Origin: Prionace glauca
Lineage: Eukaryota; Chordata; Chondrichthyes; Carcharhiniformes; Carcharhinidae
DNA length: 64,000 bases
Direction of reading: 5' to 3'
NCBI GenBank assembly: GCA_037974335.1
Contig: CM075760.1
Coordinates: 38,592,182 to 38,656,181 of the forward strand
Every line of letters begins with the position of its first letter. Within the stretch, counting starts at the first letter, position 1. The notes below the pieces were generated by a model. It was given only the letters and a program-made list of their open reading frames with translations. It did not search any database and was not told the origin of the DNA. This document shows positions 11,600 through 22,108 of the stretch, in pieces. The position numbers and the translations under genes were made by a program.

Positions 11600-12493
11600 T
11601 AGAACATAGAACATTACAGCACAAACAGGCCCTTCGGCCCTCGAGTTGCGCCGATCGCATCAACCCCACCAATCTATAGACCTATCTATAACCCCCAATC
11701 CCATTAAACCCCATATACTCATCCAGAAGTCTTTTAAAAGACCCCAGCGAGTTCGCCTCCACCACCGACGACGGCAGCCGATTCCAATCACTCACTGCCC
11801 TCTGAGTGAAAAACTTACCCCTAACATCACCTCTGTACTTCCCTCCCCGCACCTTAAATCAGTGTCCTCTCGTAGCGACCATTTCAACCCGGGGAAATAG
11901 CCTCTGAGAGTCCACCCTATTTATTCCTCTCAACATTTTATAAACTTCTATCAGGTCGCCTCTCAACCTTCGCCTCTCCAGGGAAAAGAGTCCCAGCTCC
12001 CTCAACCTATCATGCCTATAAGGCATGCCTCCCAGTCCAGGCAACATCCTTGTAAATCTCCTCTGCACCCTTTCAATAGCTTCTACGTCTTTCCTATAGT
12101 GAGGCGACCAGAACTGCGCACAGTACTCCAAATGAAGCCTGACGAGGGTCCTGTAAAGTTGCAGCATTACCTCCCGACTCCTAAACTCAATCCCTCGATT
12201 AATGAAGGCCAGTACACCATACGCCTTCTTGACCACCTCCTCCACCTGCGAGGCCGATTTAAGAGTCCTGTGAACCCGGACCCCGAGATCCTTCTGCTCT
12301 TCAACGCTACTAAGACCCCTGCCCTTAATAGTGTACTCGTTCATCCCGTTAGTTCTGCCGAAATGGACTACTACACATTTATCCGCGTTGAAGTCCATCT
12401 GCCACTTCTTCGCCCATTCCTGCATCCTATCTATGTCCTGCTGCAACTTTTGACATCCTTCCAGACCATCCACAACACCCTGATCAGATCCAT
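11600..12493 (-). mobile_element. CR1-like LINE, family E 3' fragment
   Basis: The minus strand encodes MDFNADKCVVVHFGRTN, HLEYCAQFWSPHYRKD, RVQRRFTRMLPGLGG and LGLFSLERRRLRGDLIE. The 3' tail is 'agaacatagaacattacagc' on the plus strand. It inserted after 'gtctgcattt' in Ig unit 1; unit 2 has a different LINE within about 8 bp of the same paralogous position. Confidence 0.85.
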
Positions 12494-12596
12494 TCCCCCT
12501 TGATACAAATGCCCAGAATTCACTGAACATGACCCTAGGGACCCTCCCTCTGTGTGCTGTTCTCTCTGATACCATCCACATGAATTCACGGAAATT

Positions 12597-12947
12597 TGAG
12601 GTGACCAAAAATACTGTCTTTAACTACAGAAAGGAAAACTCACGAGGCAGATATCTCTGTGTAAGGATGAAACATTTATTTTGAAAAAAACCACGAAATA
12701 CAACTGCTTGGAGATGATCAGAAGGGTTAAGTAGCTCTGGAATACAGCGTCAGGTCATTTCCGATGCAACTACAGCGTACAAACAATAATGGATCAACTA
12801 TACATTTCCGCACCGATCAATTCGGTCTCATATTAGTTTAAAAATCAATTACATTAGGTAAACATACATGAATAATAACCCCTGACAAGTTATTCTTCCA
12901 ATCGCATTTTACAACCCAGCATAATGATATCCCATTCATCTAATTAA
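12597..12947 (+). repeat. Third copy of the Ig-unit 3' flank segment
   Basis: Similar to 10,366-10,710 (unit 1) and 37,683-38,030 (unit 2): shared 'actcacgaggcagatatctc', 'gggttaagtagctctggaat' and 'aatgatatcccattc'. It retains a 'gaccaaaaatactg' stretch shared with unit 2 but missing from the nearer unit 1 copy, so it is probably the stub of another unit and not a simple local duplication. Confidence 0.65.
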
Positions 12948-13009
12948 ACAGGAGGTTGATTCATCTGTAATCAGTATCTGGGAGAGTCAGGAAGATGAGA
13001 TGGAGCGAT

Positions 13010-13530
13010 AAAGTCACAATGGTTTACAGCATGGAAGGAGGTCTTTCGGCCCAATATGTCCATGCCGCCCTTTTTTAATGAGTAACCTATTCCCAATTGC
13101 CCGCTTTTGGCCCATTTCCCTCGATAGCCATCTTACTCAGGTAACCGTCTAAGCGCTTTAAAAAAACACAAAAGCATACCCGCCTCTACTACTACCTCTG
13201 GTAGCTTGTTTTGGACACTCACGGCCCGTTGTGTGCAAAAATGACCCTCTGGACCATTTCATTTCTTTCCCTTCTCAGGTCAAACCTATGTCCTCTAGAT
13301 TTAGACACCAATGCAGTTGAGAAAAAATATTGACTGTCTAACTGATCTATGTCCCCCATTATTTTATAGACCTCTATAAGATAACCCCTCAGCATCCTAC
13401 CCTCCAGAAAAAAAAGTCTATTCAACCACTCCTTATAACTCAAACCATCTAGTCCCGAGAGTATCTTCGTAAAACTTTTCTGCACTCTTTCTTGTTTAAT
13501 ACTATCCTTTCTATAATAGGGTGACCAGAA
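13010..13530 (-). mobile_element. CR1-like LINE fragment (another subfamily)
   Basis: The tail 'tacagcatggaaggaggtct', 'ttcggcccaatatgtccatg' (plus strand) is the complement of a LINE 3' end. The minus-strand frame at 13,219-13,485 gives KSFTKILSGLDGLSYKEWLNRL and LRGYLIEVYKIM, matching the LINE ORF2 C-terminal region. Heavily diverged. Confidence 0.7.
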
Positions 13531-13815
13531 TCATGGTACAACCTGCTGAACTCCTAGAACTCTTTGTCTCACCATTCATACTTATGTCTTGTCCTTTGAT
13601 AGAACAGAGAAAGGTTGGTGACTCCTTCATCCCTGATCTTACCTTGCCTTACACATACAGCCCTAGGTTATATGGAGTCAGCCTTATCAGGTCTTGGCCT
13701 CCTCTGGTCCTATTCATGTCTTAGGTTACACAGAGTCAGCTTTCATTTTTCTTTCTACCAAATAGTTGTCCAACTTTCCCATCATGCTATTACTTCATTC
13801 GTACAACTTCACCAT
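13531..13815. other. Unassigned stretch between LINE fragments
   Basis: Pyrimidine-leaning sequence with repeated words such as 'cctctggtcctattcatg'. Nothing with coding resemblance. Confidence 0.35.
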
Positions 13816-14505
13816 AGCACTGAGACAGTTCGGCTTTGTCAAGGGAGCTCATGTCTGACAAATCTGTTAGAGTTCTTCGAGGACGTAACAAGGAAGCTAG
13901 ATAGGGAGAACCACTGAACCTGATTTATTTCGATTTGCAGAAGGCCATTGATAAGGCGCTGCAGAAGAGACTTCTAAATAAGATGTGTCAAGGGTGTTGA
14001 GAGAAAGATCCTGGCATGGATAGAGGATTGGCTGACTGGCAGAAGGCAGAGAGTGGGGATGAAGGGATCTGTTTTCAGGATGGCAGCCAGTGACTACTGG
14101 TGTGTCTCAGAGGTCGGTGCTGGGAACACAACTTTTCACAATATACATTAATGATTTGGAAGAACAAAATGAAGGCACGGTTGCTAAATTTGCAGATGAT
14201 ACAAAGATATGCAGCGTGACAGGGAGTAATGAGGATGTCGGGGAGTTGGGGTTGATGAGATTTGGTGAAGGACTTGGCCAGGTTAGGGAGTGAGCAAAGA
14301 GGTGGCAGATGAAATTCAATGAGGAAAAGTGTGAGATTATGCACTTTGAAAGGAGGAGTGGAGGCATCGAGTTTTCTAAATGGGGAAATACTTAGAAAAT
14401 CAGGTGCGCAATGACATTTAGGAGTCGTTGTTCAAGATTCTACAAAGGTTAACCTGAAGTTAATCGGCAGTTGGAAAGGCAAATGGGACGCTGGCATTCA
14501 TGTCG
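13816..14505 (+). mobile_element. Old CR1-like LINE, RT core fragment
   Basis: In several frames the plus strand gives SCLTNLLEFFEDVTRKLDRE, TGVSQRSVLGTQLFTIYINDLEE and TVAKFADDTKICSVT, i.e. the RT palm of a CR1-type element, broken by multiple frameshifts and stops. It ends in a GTLAFMSRG-like stretch where a VNTR begins. Confidence 0.75.
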
Positions 14506-14509
14506 AGAG

Positions 14510-14905
14510 GGCCCATACCAGACTCGGGCCCACAGCAGGCTCAGGCCTGCACCAGGCTTGGGCCCGCACCAGGCTCGGGCCCGTACCAGGATCGGGCCCG
14601 CACCAGGCTCAGGCCTGCACCAGGCTGGGGCCTGCACTAGGCTCGGGCCCGCACCAGGATCGGGCCCGCACCAGGCTCAGGCCTGCACCAGGCTCGGGCC
14701 CGCACCAGGCTCGGGCCCGCACCAGGATCGGGCCCGCACCAGGCTCAGGCCTGCACCAGGCTGGGGCCTGCATCAGGCTCGGGCCCGCACCAGGATCGGG
14801 CCCGCACCAGGCTCAGGCCTGCACCAGGCTGGGGCCTGCACCAGGCTCGGGCCCGCACCAGGATCGGGCCCGCACCAGGCTCGGGCCCGCACCAGGTTCA
14901 GACCC
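14510..14905. repeat. GC-rich VNTR, 17-bp unit with 4-unit higher-order pattern
   Basis: About 23 units of gcaccaggctcgggccc. Four variants (ctcgggccc, atcgggccc, ctcaggcct, ctggggcct) recur mostly in the same order, forming a 68-bp higher-order repeat. Because 17 is not a multiple of 3 but 51 is, the long plus-strand ORF through it (HQARARTRIGPAPGSGL repeated) is a by-product of the repeat. It starts exactly where LINE similarity stops, inside the element. Confidence 0.9.
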
Positions 14906-15029
14906 ATTCAGTTTCAGACAGAGACCTGGTTCAGATTCACACACGTTTCGGACTCAGACAAGGCTCAAAGTTGCACAATGTTGGGACACAAATCATGTAC
15001 AAACTCACCTCAGCTTCACAATCATAGAA
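14906..15029. other. Decayed VNTR edge
   Basis: Words such as 'ggttcagattcac' and 'ggctcaaagttgcac' look like diverged VNTR units; no other content was recognised. Confidence 0.35.
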
Positions 15030-16005
15030 ACATTGAAATATGGTAAAAGCAGGACTGGGCGATTCAGGCCTTCGAGCCTGCTCCGCCATTCAGTTTGGTC
15101 ATAGGTGATCATCAACTTCAATACCCTAACTAACCCTTCCTCCCAGATCCCGTAATCACTTTAGCCACAAGAATTATACATCATATCTTCTTGAAATCAC
15201 GAAAGATTTTGGCCTCAGCTACTTTCTGTATCTAGGTGGAGAAATTTCTCTCCTCTCTGTTCTAAGAAGTTGAAGCTTATCCTCAAACCATGAACCTTAG
15301 TCCACAATTTCCTAAGCATCGGGGTATTCTTTCGGAATCTCCCCTGTCTAAACCTGTTCCAATATTGTAAGTTTAACTCTAATAAACTCCAATGAATAAA
15401 ATCCTAACTGACTTAGTCGCTCTTTATATCACAGATTGTCATCTCAGGAATCAGTCTGGTAAACAGTCACTGTACTCCTTCTAATGCAAGGACATCCTTC
15501 CTCAGATAAGGACATCAAAATTGCACACAATCCTCGAAGTGTGGCCTCAGCAATGTCCTGTATAACTGCAGTAATACATCTCTATTCCTGTACTCAGATC
15601 TTCTCCCTTTGAAGGCCAGCATACCATTGGCCTTCATTATTGCTGTTGTACATGCGCACTAACTTTCAGTCATTGATGCATGCACAGTCCCTCTGTAGCA
15701 GGGACATCCTTCCCCAAATAATGAAATCAAAACTGCACACAATATCGAAGTGTGGCCTCAGCAATTTCCTGTACAACTGCATAAACACATCTCTATTTCT
15801 GTCGTTAGATCTTATCCTTTTGAAGGTTATCATACCATTGGCCTTCTTTACTGCCTGTTGTACATGAGCGCTTACTTTCAGCTCCTGATGCATGGGGACG
15901 CCAAGGTCTCGCTGTGTATCCACCTCTCTCAAATTACACCCATTCAGATAATAATCTGTCTTCCTATTATTGCTGCAAAGTGATAACCTCACACTTACAC
16001 TCAAG
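15030..16005 (-). mobile_element. Old CR1-like LINE 3' fragment with internal duplication
   Basis: The 3' end 'ggccttcgagcctgctccgc', 'cattcagtttggtcat' (plus strand) is the complement of a family-A-like tail. The minus strand at 15,666-16,004 gives VDTQRDLGVPMHQELKVSAH and QAVKKANGMI. The segment 15,480-15,690 is repeated at 15,695-15,900 with moderate divergence, a tandem duplication of about 205 bp within the element. Confidence 0.75.
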
Positions 16006-17696
16006 AGTAGTCAGGGTCCCCCGGCCTCCCCAGAGGCCCCCCATGGTTCGTCGACAGGGACACAGAAAGGTAGGCAGGAGGAGGTGACTGACTTAGAGGG
16101 ACAGAAGGGGGCTAGCAAGGTGATAGTGGTAGGGGACGGGAGGGTCAGAGGTATCGATAGGAGGTTCTGTGGACAGAGGCGTGACTCCAGGATGGTGGTC
16201 TGCCTTCCTGGAGCAGAGGTCAAGGATGTAACGGACAGGGTAGAGGGAATTTTGAAAGGGGAGGGGGCACAGGCTGAGGTCATAGTACATGTAGGGGAGG
16301 GGGACATAGGAAGGAGGAGTAGGGTTGAGGTCCATAGGCAATTTAGGGAGTTGGGGGCCGAACTAAAGAGTAGGACCTCCAGGGTGGCACTCTCTGGGTT
16401 GTTGCCCTGCACCAGCAGGGCAAAGAATGACGAGATCATGCAGCTGAATGCATGGTAGAGGGATTGGTGTAGGGTGGAGGGCTTTACTTTTGTGGATCAC
16501 TGGGAGGTGTTTAGGAGAGAAGGGCAATTGTACAGGAGGGGTGGGGAGAATTTGAACGGCAGGGGAACTAATGTCTTAGCGGGGAGGTTAGCTGGGGTGT
16601 TTATGAAGGATTTAAACTAATATGGAGGGGTGGTGGGGAGGTGGGTGGGAGAGAGTCGGGTGAAAGAAAAAGTATCAGGGGGAAGGAGGTTCCGAGGGAC
16701 ACTTGTGGGTTGAACTGTGTCTGTTTTAATGCTAGGAGTGTGGCAGGGAAAATGGATGAGCTTAGGGCCTTGATGTTTGTGAGGCAGTTAGATGTGGTGG
16801 GTGTAGCAGAGACATGGTTAAGGGAAGGGCAGGACTGACAGCTGAATGTTCCTGGGTATAAGTATTTTAGGTGTGACAGAGGAGGGTTGAAGAGAGGTGG
16901 AGGGGTGGCACTGTTGGTAAAGGAAAACATCACAGTAGTGCAGAGGGAGGACAATATAGAAGAGATAGGGATTGAGTCACTGTGGGTGGAGTTGAGGAAT
17001 AAAAAGGGAGAGATTACGTTGCTAGGGGTGTATTATAGGCCACCCAACAGCCCGAGGTCAGTGGAGGAAAGCATTTGCAGGGGCATTTTGGATAGGTGCA
17101 GGAAGAATAGGGTGTTTGTAGTGGGGGACTTTAATCTTCCTGGAGTGAATTGGAGGGGGCCTAGAGCTAGGGGTACGGAGGGAGAGGAGTTTGTGAAATG
17201 TGTTTTGGAAGAGTCTCTAGAGCAGTATGTAACCAGTCCGACTAGGAGAGGGGCTATACTGGATTTAGTGTTGGGAAACGAGCCGGGGCAGGTGGGTGAG
17301 GTAGAGGTAGGCGAACATGTGGCTAATAGTGACCACAAGTCCGTCTACTTTAGGATAAAAATGGAAAGGGACGAGTGCCGGCCGAACGGGAGTGTGATGA
17401 ACTGGGGAAAGGAGAACTATGGCAGGATTAGGAGGGAGCTGCAGGACACTGATTGGGAGGGACTGTTAGCTGGTAAGTCCACGGTTGGCAAGTGGGAGGC
17501 TTTTAAGGGCAAAATGAAATGGTTGCAGGGGAGGTATGTTCCGGTTAAGCGGAAGGATGGGAAGGATTACAGGGGGTATCGAAGACTTGGTCAGGAAGAA
17601 GAGGGAGGCGTATGTTAGGTCGAAACGACTGGGTACGAGAGTGCGCTGGAGGAATATAGAGAGAGTAGGAGGGAGCTAAAAAGGGGAATTAGAAGG

Positions 17697-19337
17697 GTGA
17701 AGAGAGGGCAGGAAATGGATTTGGCTGGTAGGATTAAGGAAAATCCGAAGGCATTTTATTCCTATATTAGGAGCAAGAGAGTAGTTAGAGGGAAAATTGG
17801 TCCTCTTAGGGACAAAAGTGGGGAGATATGTATTGAGTCGGAGGGAATGGGGGAGCTCCTGAATGAATACTTTGCGTCGGTATTCACGAAGGAGAGGGGT
17901 TCGGAATCGTGCGGTCTGTTAGAGGGAGCTGAGGACCAGCTGCAGGAAATATCTATTACGAGGGAGGAAGTGCTAGGACTTTTATGTAGCGTAAGGATGG
18001 ATAAAGCTCCGGGGCCTGATGGTATTTATCCCAGGCTGCTTAGGGAGGTGAAAAATGAAATTGCTGGGCCTCTGGCGCAAATCTTTGTCTCTTCTTTGGA
18101 CACAGGTGAGGTCCCAGAAGACTGGAGGGTAGCAAATGTGGTACCGCTGTTCAAAAAAGGTAGCAGGGATAACCCTAGAAATTATAGGCCGGTGAGTTTG
18201 ACATCGGTGGTAGGGAAATTAATGGAAAAAGTACTTAGGGGTAGGATGTATGAGCATTTGGAGCGTTGCAGTCTGATTGGGGATACGCAACATGGCTTTG
18301 TTAGAGGGAGGTCTTGCCTTACGAATCTGGTGGAATTCTTTGAGGAGGTGACAAAAACGGTTGACGTCATCTATATGGATTTCAGTAAGGCGTTTGACAA
18401 AGTCCCTCATGGTAGGCTGGCAGAAAAGGTTAAGGCGCATGGGATACGAGGTCAGGTAGCTAGGTGGATTGAGAACTGGCTGGGTAATAGGAGACAGAGG
18501 GTAGTAGTGGAGGGGACTTTGTCCGGCTGGAGGCCAGTGACCAGTGGTGTGCCGCAGGGTTCAGTACTGGGACCTCTCCTCTTTGTAGTCTACTTAAATG
18601 ACTTGGATGAGAGCGTAGGTGGTGTGAAGAGCAAGTTTGCTGATGACACCAAGATGGCAGGGTTGGCGGGTACCAAAGTGGATTGTGAGATGATACAGGA
18701 TATAGATAGGTTGGTGCTTTGGGCAGGTAGGTGGCAGATGGAATTTAATCCTGACAAATGCGAGGTGATGCATTTTGGAAGGAATAATGTAGAGAGGAGC
18801 TATGTGATTAAAGGTAGACAAATTAGGAGTATAGAAACACAGAGGGACCTGGGAGTGCAGGTTTACAAATCCATGAAGGTTGCAACACAAGTGGAGAATG
18901 TTGTCAGGAAGGCTTATGGAATGCTAGCCTTTATAGGAAGGGATATAGAGTTTAAAAGCTGCCGTCTAATGCTTCAGTTGTATAGAACGTTGGTTAGACC
19001 GCATTTGGAGTACTGCGTCCAGTTCTGGTCACCTTACTACCGGAAGGATGTGGAGGCTCTGGAAAGGGTGCAGAGGAGGTTTACCAGGATGTTGCATGGC
19101 ATGAAGGGGCTGGGGTACGAGGAAAGGTTGGAGAAACCGGGACTGTTCTCCTTGGAAAGACGAAGATTGAGGGGGGACATGATAGAGGTATATAAGATAC
19201 TGAAGGGAATAGACAGAGTCAATAGTGAGAGACTGCTCCCTAGATTGGTTACAAATACAAGAGGACATGATTTAAGGGTGAGGGGGGAGAGATATAATTT
19301 GGATATGGGATTTGGAATGGGATGCTGGCCTTCATAG
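17697..19337 (+). CDS. LINE family C reverse transcriptase ORF (interrupted)
   Basis: 546 codons. Residues about 100-230 hold the thumbless RT N-region with DKAPGPDGIYPRLL and [13 protein letters not shown]; 285-320 carry SGVPQGSVLGPLLF and the active-site KFADDTK; 425-480 carry RPHLEYCVQFWSPYYRK and RRFTRML. The natural C-terminus is lost because a family A LINE inserted after codon IERYNLDM; the ORF ends a few codons into the insert in a foreign frame (GFGMGCWPS). The true end resumes at 19,975. Confidence 0.85.
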   Translation: MKRGQEMDLAGRIKENPKAFYSYIRSKRVVRGKIGPLRDKSGEICIESEGMGELLNEYFASVFTKERGSESCGLLEGAEDQLQEISITREEVLGLLCSVRMDKAPGPDGIYPRLLREVKNEIAGPLAQIFVSSLDTGEVPEDWRVANVVPLFKKGSRDNPRNYRPVSLTSVVGKLMEKVLRGRMYEHLERCSLIGDTQHGFVRGRSCLTNLVEFFEEVTKTVDVIYMDFSKAFDKVPHGRLAEKVKAHGIRGQVARWIENWLGNRRQRVVVEGTLSGWRPVTSGVPQGSVLGPLLFVVYLNDLDESVGGVKSKFADDTKMAGLAGTKVDCEMIQDIDRLVLWAGRWQMEFNPDKCEVMHFGRNNVERSYVIKGRQIRSIETQRDLGVQVYKSMKVATQVENVVRKAYGMLAFIGRDIEFKSCRLMLQLYRTLVRPHLEYCVQFWSPYYRKDVEALERVQRRFTRMLHGMKGLGYEERLEKPGLFSLERRRLRGDMIEVYKILKGIDRVNSERLLPRLVTNTRGHDLRVRGERYNLDMGFGMGCWPS

Positions 19338-19973
19338 CGAGGGGAATTGAATATAAAAGTAGGGAGGTCTTGCTGCAGCTGTATAGGGCATTGGTGAGGC
19401 CGCAGCTGGAGTACTGTGTGCAGTTTTGGGCGCCGCACCTGCGCAAGGATATTTTGGCCCTGGAGGGAGTGCATAGGAGGTTTGCTAGGCTGATACCAGA
19501 GTTGAGGGGATTGAGCTATGAGGAGAGGCTGAATAAACTAGGCTTGTAGTCGTTAGAGTTTAGAAGAATGAGGGGAGATCTCATTGAGACGTATAAGATG
19601 ATGAATGGGATGGATAGGATAGAGGTGGAGAGACTCTTCCCGCTCAAAAAAGACAGTAGGACTAGGGGGCACAGCCTCAAGATAAAGGGGAGGCGGTTTA
19701 GAACAGAGTTGAGGAGGAACATCTTCACTCAAAGGGTGGTGAATCTCTGGAATTCTCTGCCCGTTGAAGTGGTGGAGGCTGCCTCGCTAAATATTTTTAA
19801 GAAGCGGGTTGATGGGTTTTTGATAAGAGAAGGGATTAAGGGTTATGGGGAGAGGGCGGGAAGGTGGAACTGAGCCACGACAGATCAGCCATGATCTTAT
19901 TGAATGGCGGGGCAGGCTCGAAGGGCTAGATGGCCTACTCCTGCTCCTATTTCTTATGTTTTTATGTTCTTAT
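19312..19973 (+). mobile_element. CR1-like LINE, family A 3' fragment nested in family C
   Basis: Encodes GMLAFIARGIEYKSREVLLQ through NIFKKRVDGFLIREGIKGYG and ends in TTCTTATG-type repeats. The host element reads ...NLDM before and MRGRFFTQRVV after, with ATATG (or TATG) present on both sides as a short target duplication. About 8 bp of extra sequence (ggatttgg) sits at the 5' junction. Orientation is the same as the host LINE. One in-frame stop lies at 19,547. Confidence 0.85.
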
Positions 19974-20689
19974 ATGAGAGGAAGGTTCTTTACGCAGAGA
20001 GTTGTAGGGGTATGGAACGCGCTACCGAGTAGGGTGGTGGAGGCGGGAACGTTGGACTCGTTTAAGGTTCAGTTAGATAGGCACATGAGTGAAACGAGGA
20101 TAGAGGGTTATGGTAGGGGATATTAAATAAGGGTTAGAACCTCGGGAGACACCGGAAAGGTAGTCTTGTGATTAACGTTTTTGTCTTTTATTCCGCAGGT
20201 GGAGGTCCACCTCGTTGTCAAACGAGGGGCATGCACACGGTGGGTCGTGCGTGGGCTACTCTTGGAGGTTCCGGGAGTGGCCTAGTACTTCGTGTCGGTG
20301 TGTGTGCTTGATCCTGGACCGGTAGAAGGGCGCCGCAACAGCTCGGTGACTAGCACTGCTAGCTGTACAGATACATGGATTTGGGCCTGTGTCTGTGGGA
20401 GTTTGTGCATTCTCCCTGTGGATGCGTGGGTTTCCTCCGGGCGCTCCGGTTTCCTCCCACACCCCAAAGATGTGCTCTTAGGCTGATTGGTTTTACCAAA
20501 TTGACACTATTCTCCCCTGAATCTGGCTAAGTGGGGGGTTTTATTCGTAGACACGCAAGGTAGAATAGGTGTAGGGTGATGCGGCGGCGCAGGCTTGTTG
20601 GGCCGAAGGGCCTGTTTCCCGTGCTGGGTTGTTCTTTGTTCTTTTGTTCTTACCCACCTTTTAGTTCAACTGCTTTGCACATGCCCTCA

Positions 20690-21530
20690 CATTGAGCCTG
20701 TTCAAATCACACTGAAGCTTGTCTGCATGTTTCTCATAGCATAAAGTTTCTTTACTCTTGTCCTTGTGTTTGATTAACTCACCCTGTGTATGGCCATCCA
20801 TTTTGAATCAGCATCTACCATTATCAGGAACATAGAGCCCATGAACAGTCCGACACTGTCCATGTGCAACCACGTCTATGGCCATCCCGCCCATTCCCAA
20901 ATGAGAAGAGTAATGACTGGTAACAGTTCTGCCCTTGTTGATATTGCCAACACTGACCCACGGACAAATATTTGTATCCATACCTGGAAATCAGGCATGG
21001 CAATTTGGAGGACCTTCAGTTTGTCACTCCTGGGTGGCCATGGTAAAGATCAGCCAGGATGGGATGGCGATCCTCGCTCAGGATGACACTCTTGAACCCA
21101 TAGGCGTGTGTCATCTTCCACAATCAGCTGCTCTCTGCCACTCCAATGTGGGTGCAATTCAGGCTGTAACGGCCTTTTAGTTTCCCCCTGCAGCACTTGC
21201 TCCTTCAGTTTATTCAGGACGGGGTAATATTGCCTCCACAGCCGAATATTATTGGCTGCCACTGGGAGAATTTTGAGAACGTTCATGATTAGCGTCTCTT
21301 CCATTGGGAATACAACAAGTGTCTGTTAATTGTAACCAACTCAAGGCATCTGCCTTCGCGGCTCTGCTGTCGAGTTGCCGATGTTCAGGGGACAATTAAC
21401 TGTCAACCACATTGCCGTGGCCCTGGAGTCATAATTAGTCCTGACCACAGAAGGACGACAGATTTCCTTCCCTGGGACAGTGGTGAACCAGATGGGTTTT
21501 TTTTTCCAAAAATGTTTTCTTATGATCACC
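20690..21530 (-). mobile_element. Ty3/Gypsy-type LTR retroelement fossil, pol fragment
   Basis: On the minus strand the reading resembles the integrase part of a Ty3/Gypsy pol gene: a zinc-binding-domain region around 21,050-21,300 and the beginning of the catalytic core nearer 20,780-20,900. No LTRs or gag were recognised. The fragment is broken in several places and looks old. Confidence 0.6.
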
Positions 21531-21758
21531 AGCTGATACTGAATTCCAGATATACTTATTCAATCTCCACCATTGGAGATTGGAACCAGGGTACCCAGAA
21601 CATTAGCTAAGTTTCTCTAGTAATCGTCAAGTGAAAAAAAAAACACACTCCGAGTGTACACACCCTGATTTCCGGTAACCTAGACATACCATATTATATA
21701 TGTCTGCAGGGCTCCCGGATTGGATAGCATTAACTGCCTCAATCAGAGAGGTCATATT
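21531..21758. other. Unassigned spacer
   Basis: Contains a poly-A/T short tract at 21,634-21,645 and otherwise nothing recognised. Confidence 0.3.
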
Positions 21759-21759
21759 A

Positions 21760-22108
21760 GGGCGGCACGGTAGCACAGTGGTTAGCACTGCTGCTTCACA
21801 GCTCCAGGGTCCTGGGTTCGATTCCCGGCTCGGGTCACTGCCTGTGTGGAGTTTGCACATTCTCCTCGTGTCTGCGTGGGTTTTCTCCGGGTGCTCCGGT
21901 TTCCTCCCACAGTCCAAAGATGTGCGGGTTAGGTTCATTGGCTATGTTAAAATTGCCCCTTAGTATCCTGGGATGTGTAGGTTAGAGGGATTAGCAGGTA
22001 AAATGTGTAGGGATATGGGGATAGGGTCTGGGTGGGATTGTGTTCGGTGCAGACTCGATGGGCTGAAGGGCCTGTTTCTGCACTGTAGGGTTCTATGGTT
22101 CTATGGTA
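21760..22108 (+). mobile_element. V-SINE with CR1-type tail, near-complete
   Basis: The tRNA-derived head has a good box A (tagcacagtgg) and box B (ggttcgattcc). The conserved central V-domain follows ('tgtgtggagtttgcacattc', 'tccgggtgctccggtttcc', 'cccacagtccaaagatgtgc'). The 3' part ends in 'gggctgaagggcctgtttct' and a TTCTATGG repeat like CR1-type LINE ends, which is how such SINEs borrow LINE machinery. Confidence 0.9.

Larger units (their letters stand above)
5376..12596 (+). repeat. Ig unit 1: segmental duplicate of 30.36-39.41 kb
   Basis: Collinear similarity to 30,360-39,412 runs from a shared 'gttgggccgaatggc' LINE tail through the C4 exon, the CA-rich intron, TM1, TM2 and the 3' flank up to 'tcacggaaa' at about 12,596. 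By eye, exons and much of the intron are roughly 85-95% alike. Differences are mostly younger LINE insertions: unit 2 gained one in C4, one at 33.6 kb and one at 38.9 kb, and unit 1 gained one at 11.6 kb. No V, D, J or C1-C3 exon was recognised in either unit. Confidence 0.85.
16006..20650 (+). mobile_element. CR1-like LINE, family C, long copy with nested LINE
   Basis: Order: ORF1 SGNH-esterase part (16,090-16,614, VIVVGDGRVRG and VIVHVGEGDIG); ORF2 APE-type endonuclease (16,700-17,400, NARS, ETWL, YRPPN, VGDFNLPGVNW and SDHKS motifs); reverse transcriptase (17,697-19,300); an inserted family A fragment (19,312-19,973); ORF2 C-terminus (19,975-20,125, RGRFFTQRVVGVWNALPS); then a 500-bp 3' UTR ending in 'gggccgaagggcctgtttcc' and TTCTTTGTTC repeats. 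The 3' UTR contains a V-SINE central domain (20,380-20,470). The 5' end of ORF1 is missing, and stops or frameshifts near 16,458, 16,838 and 17,618 interrupt the frames. Confidence 0.85.

Noticed and set aside
14471-15046. 191-codon ORF with repeated HQARARTRIGPAPGSGL
   Set aside because: Produced by the 17-bp VNTR; the frame is open only because the repeat lacks stops.
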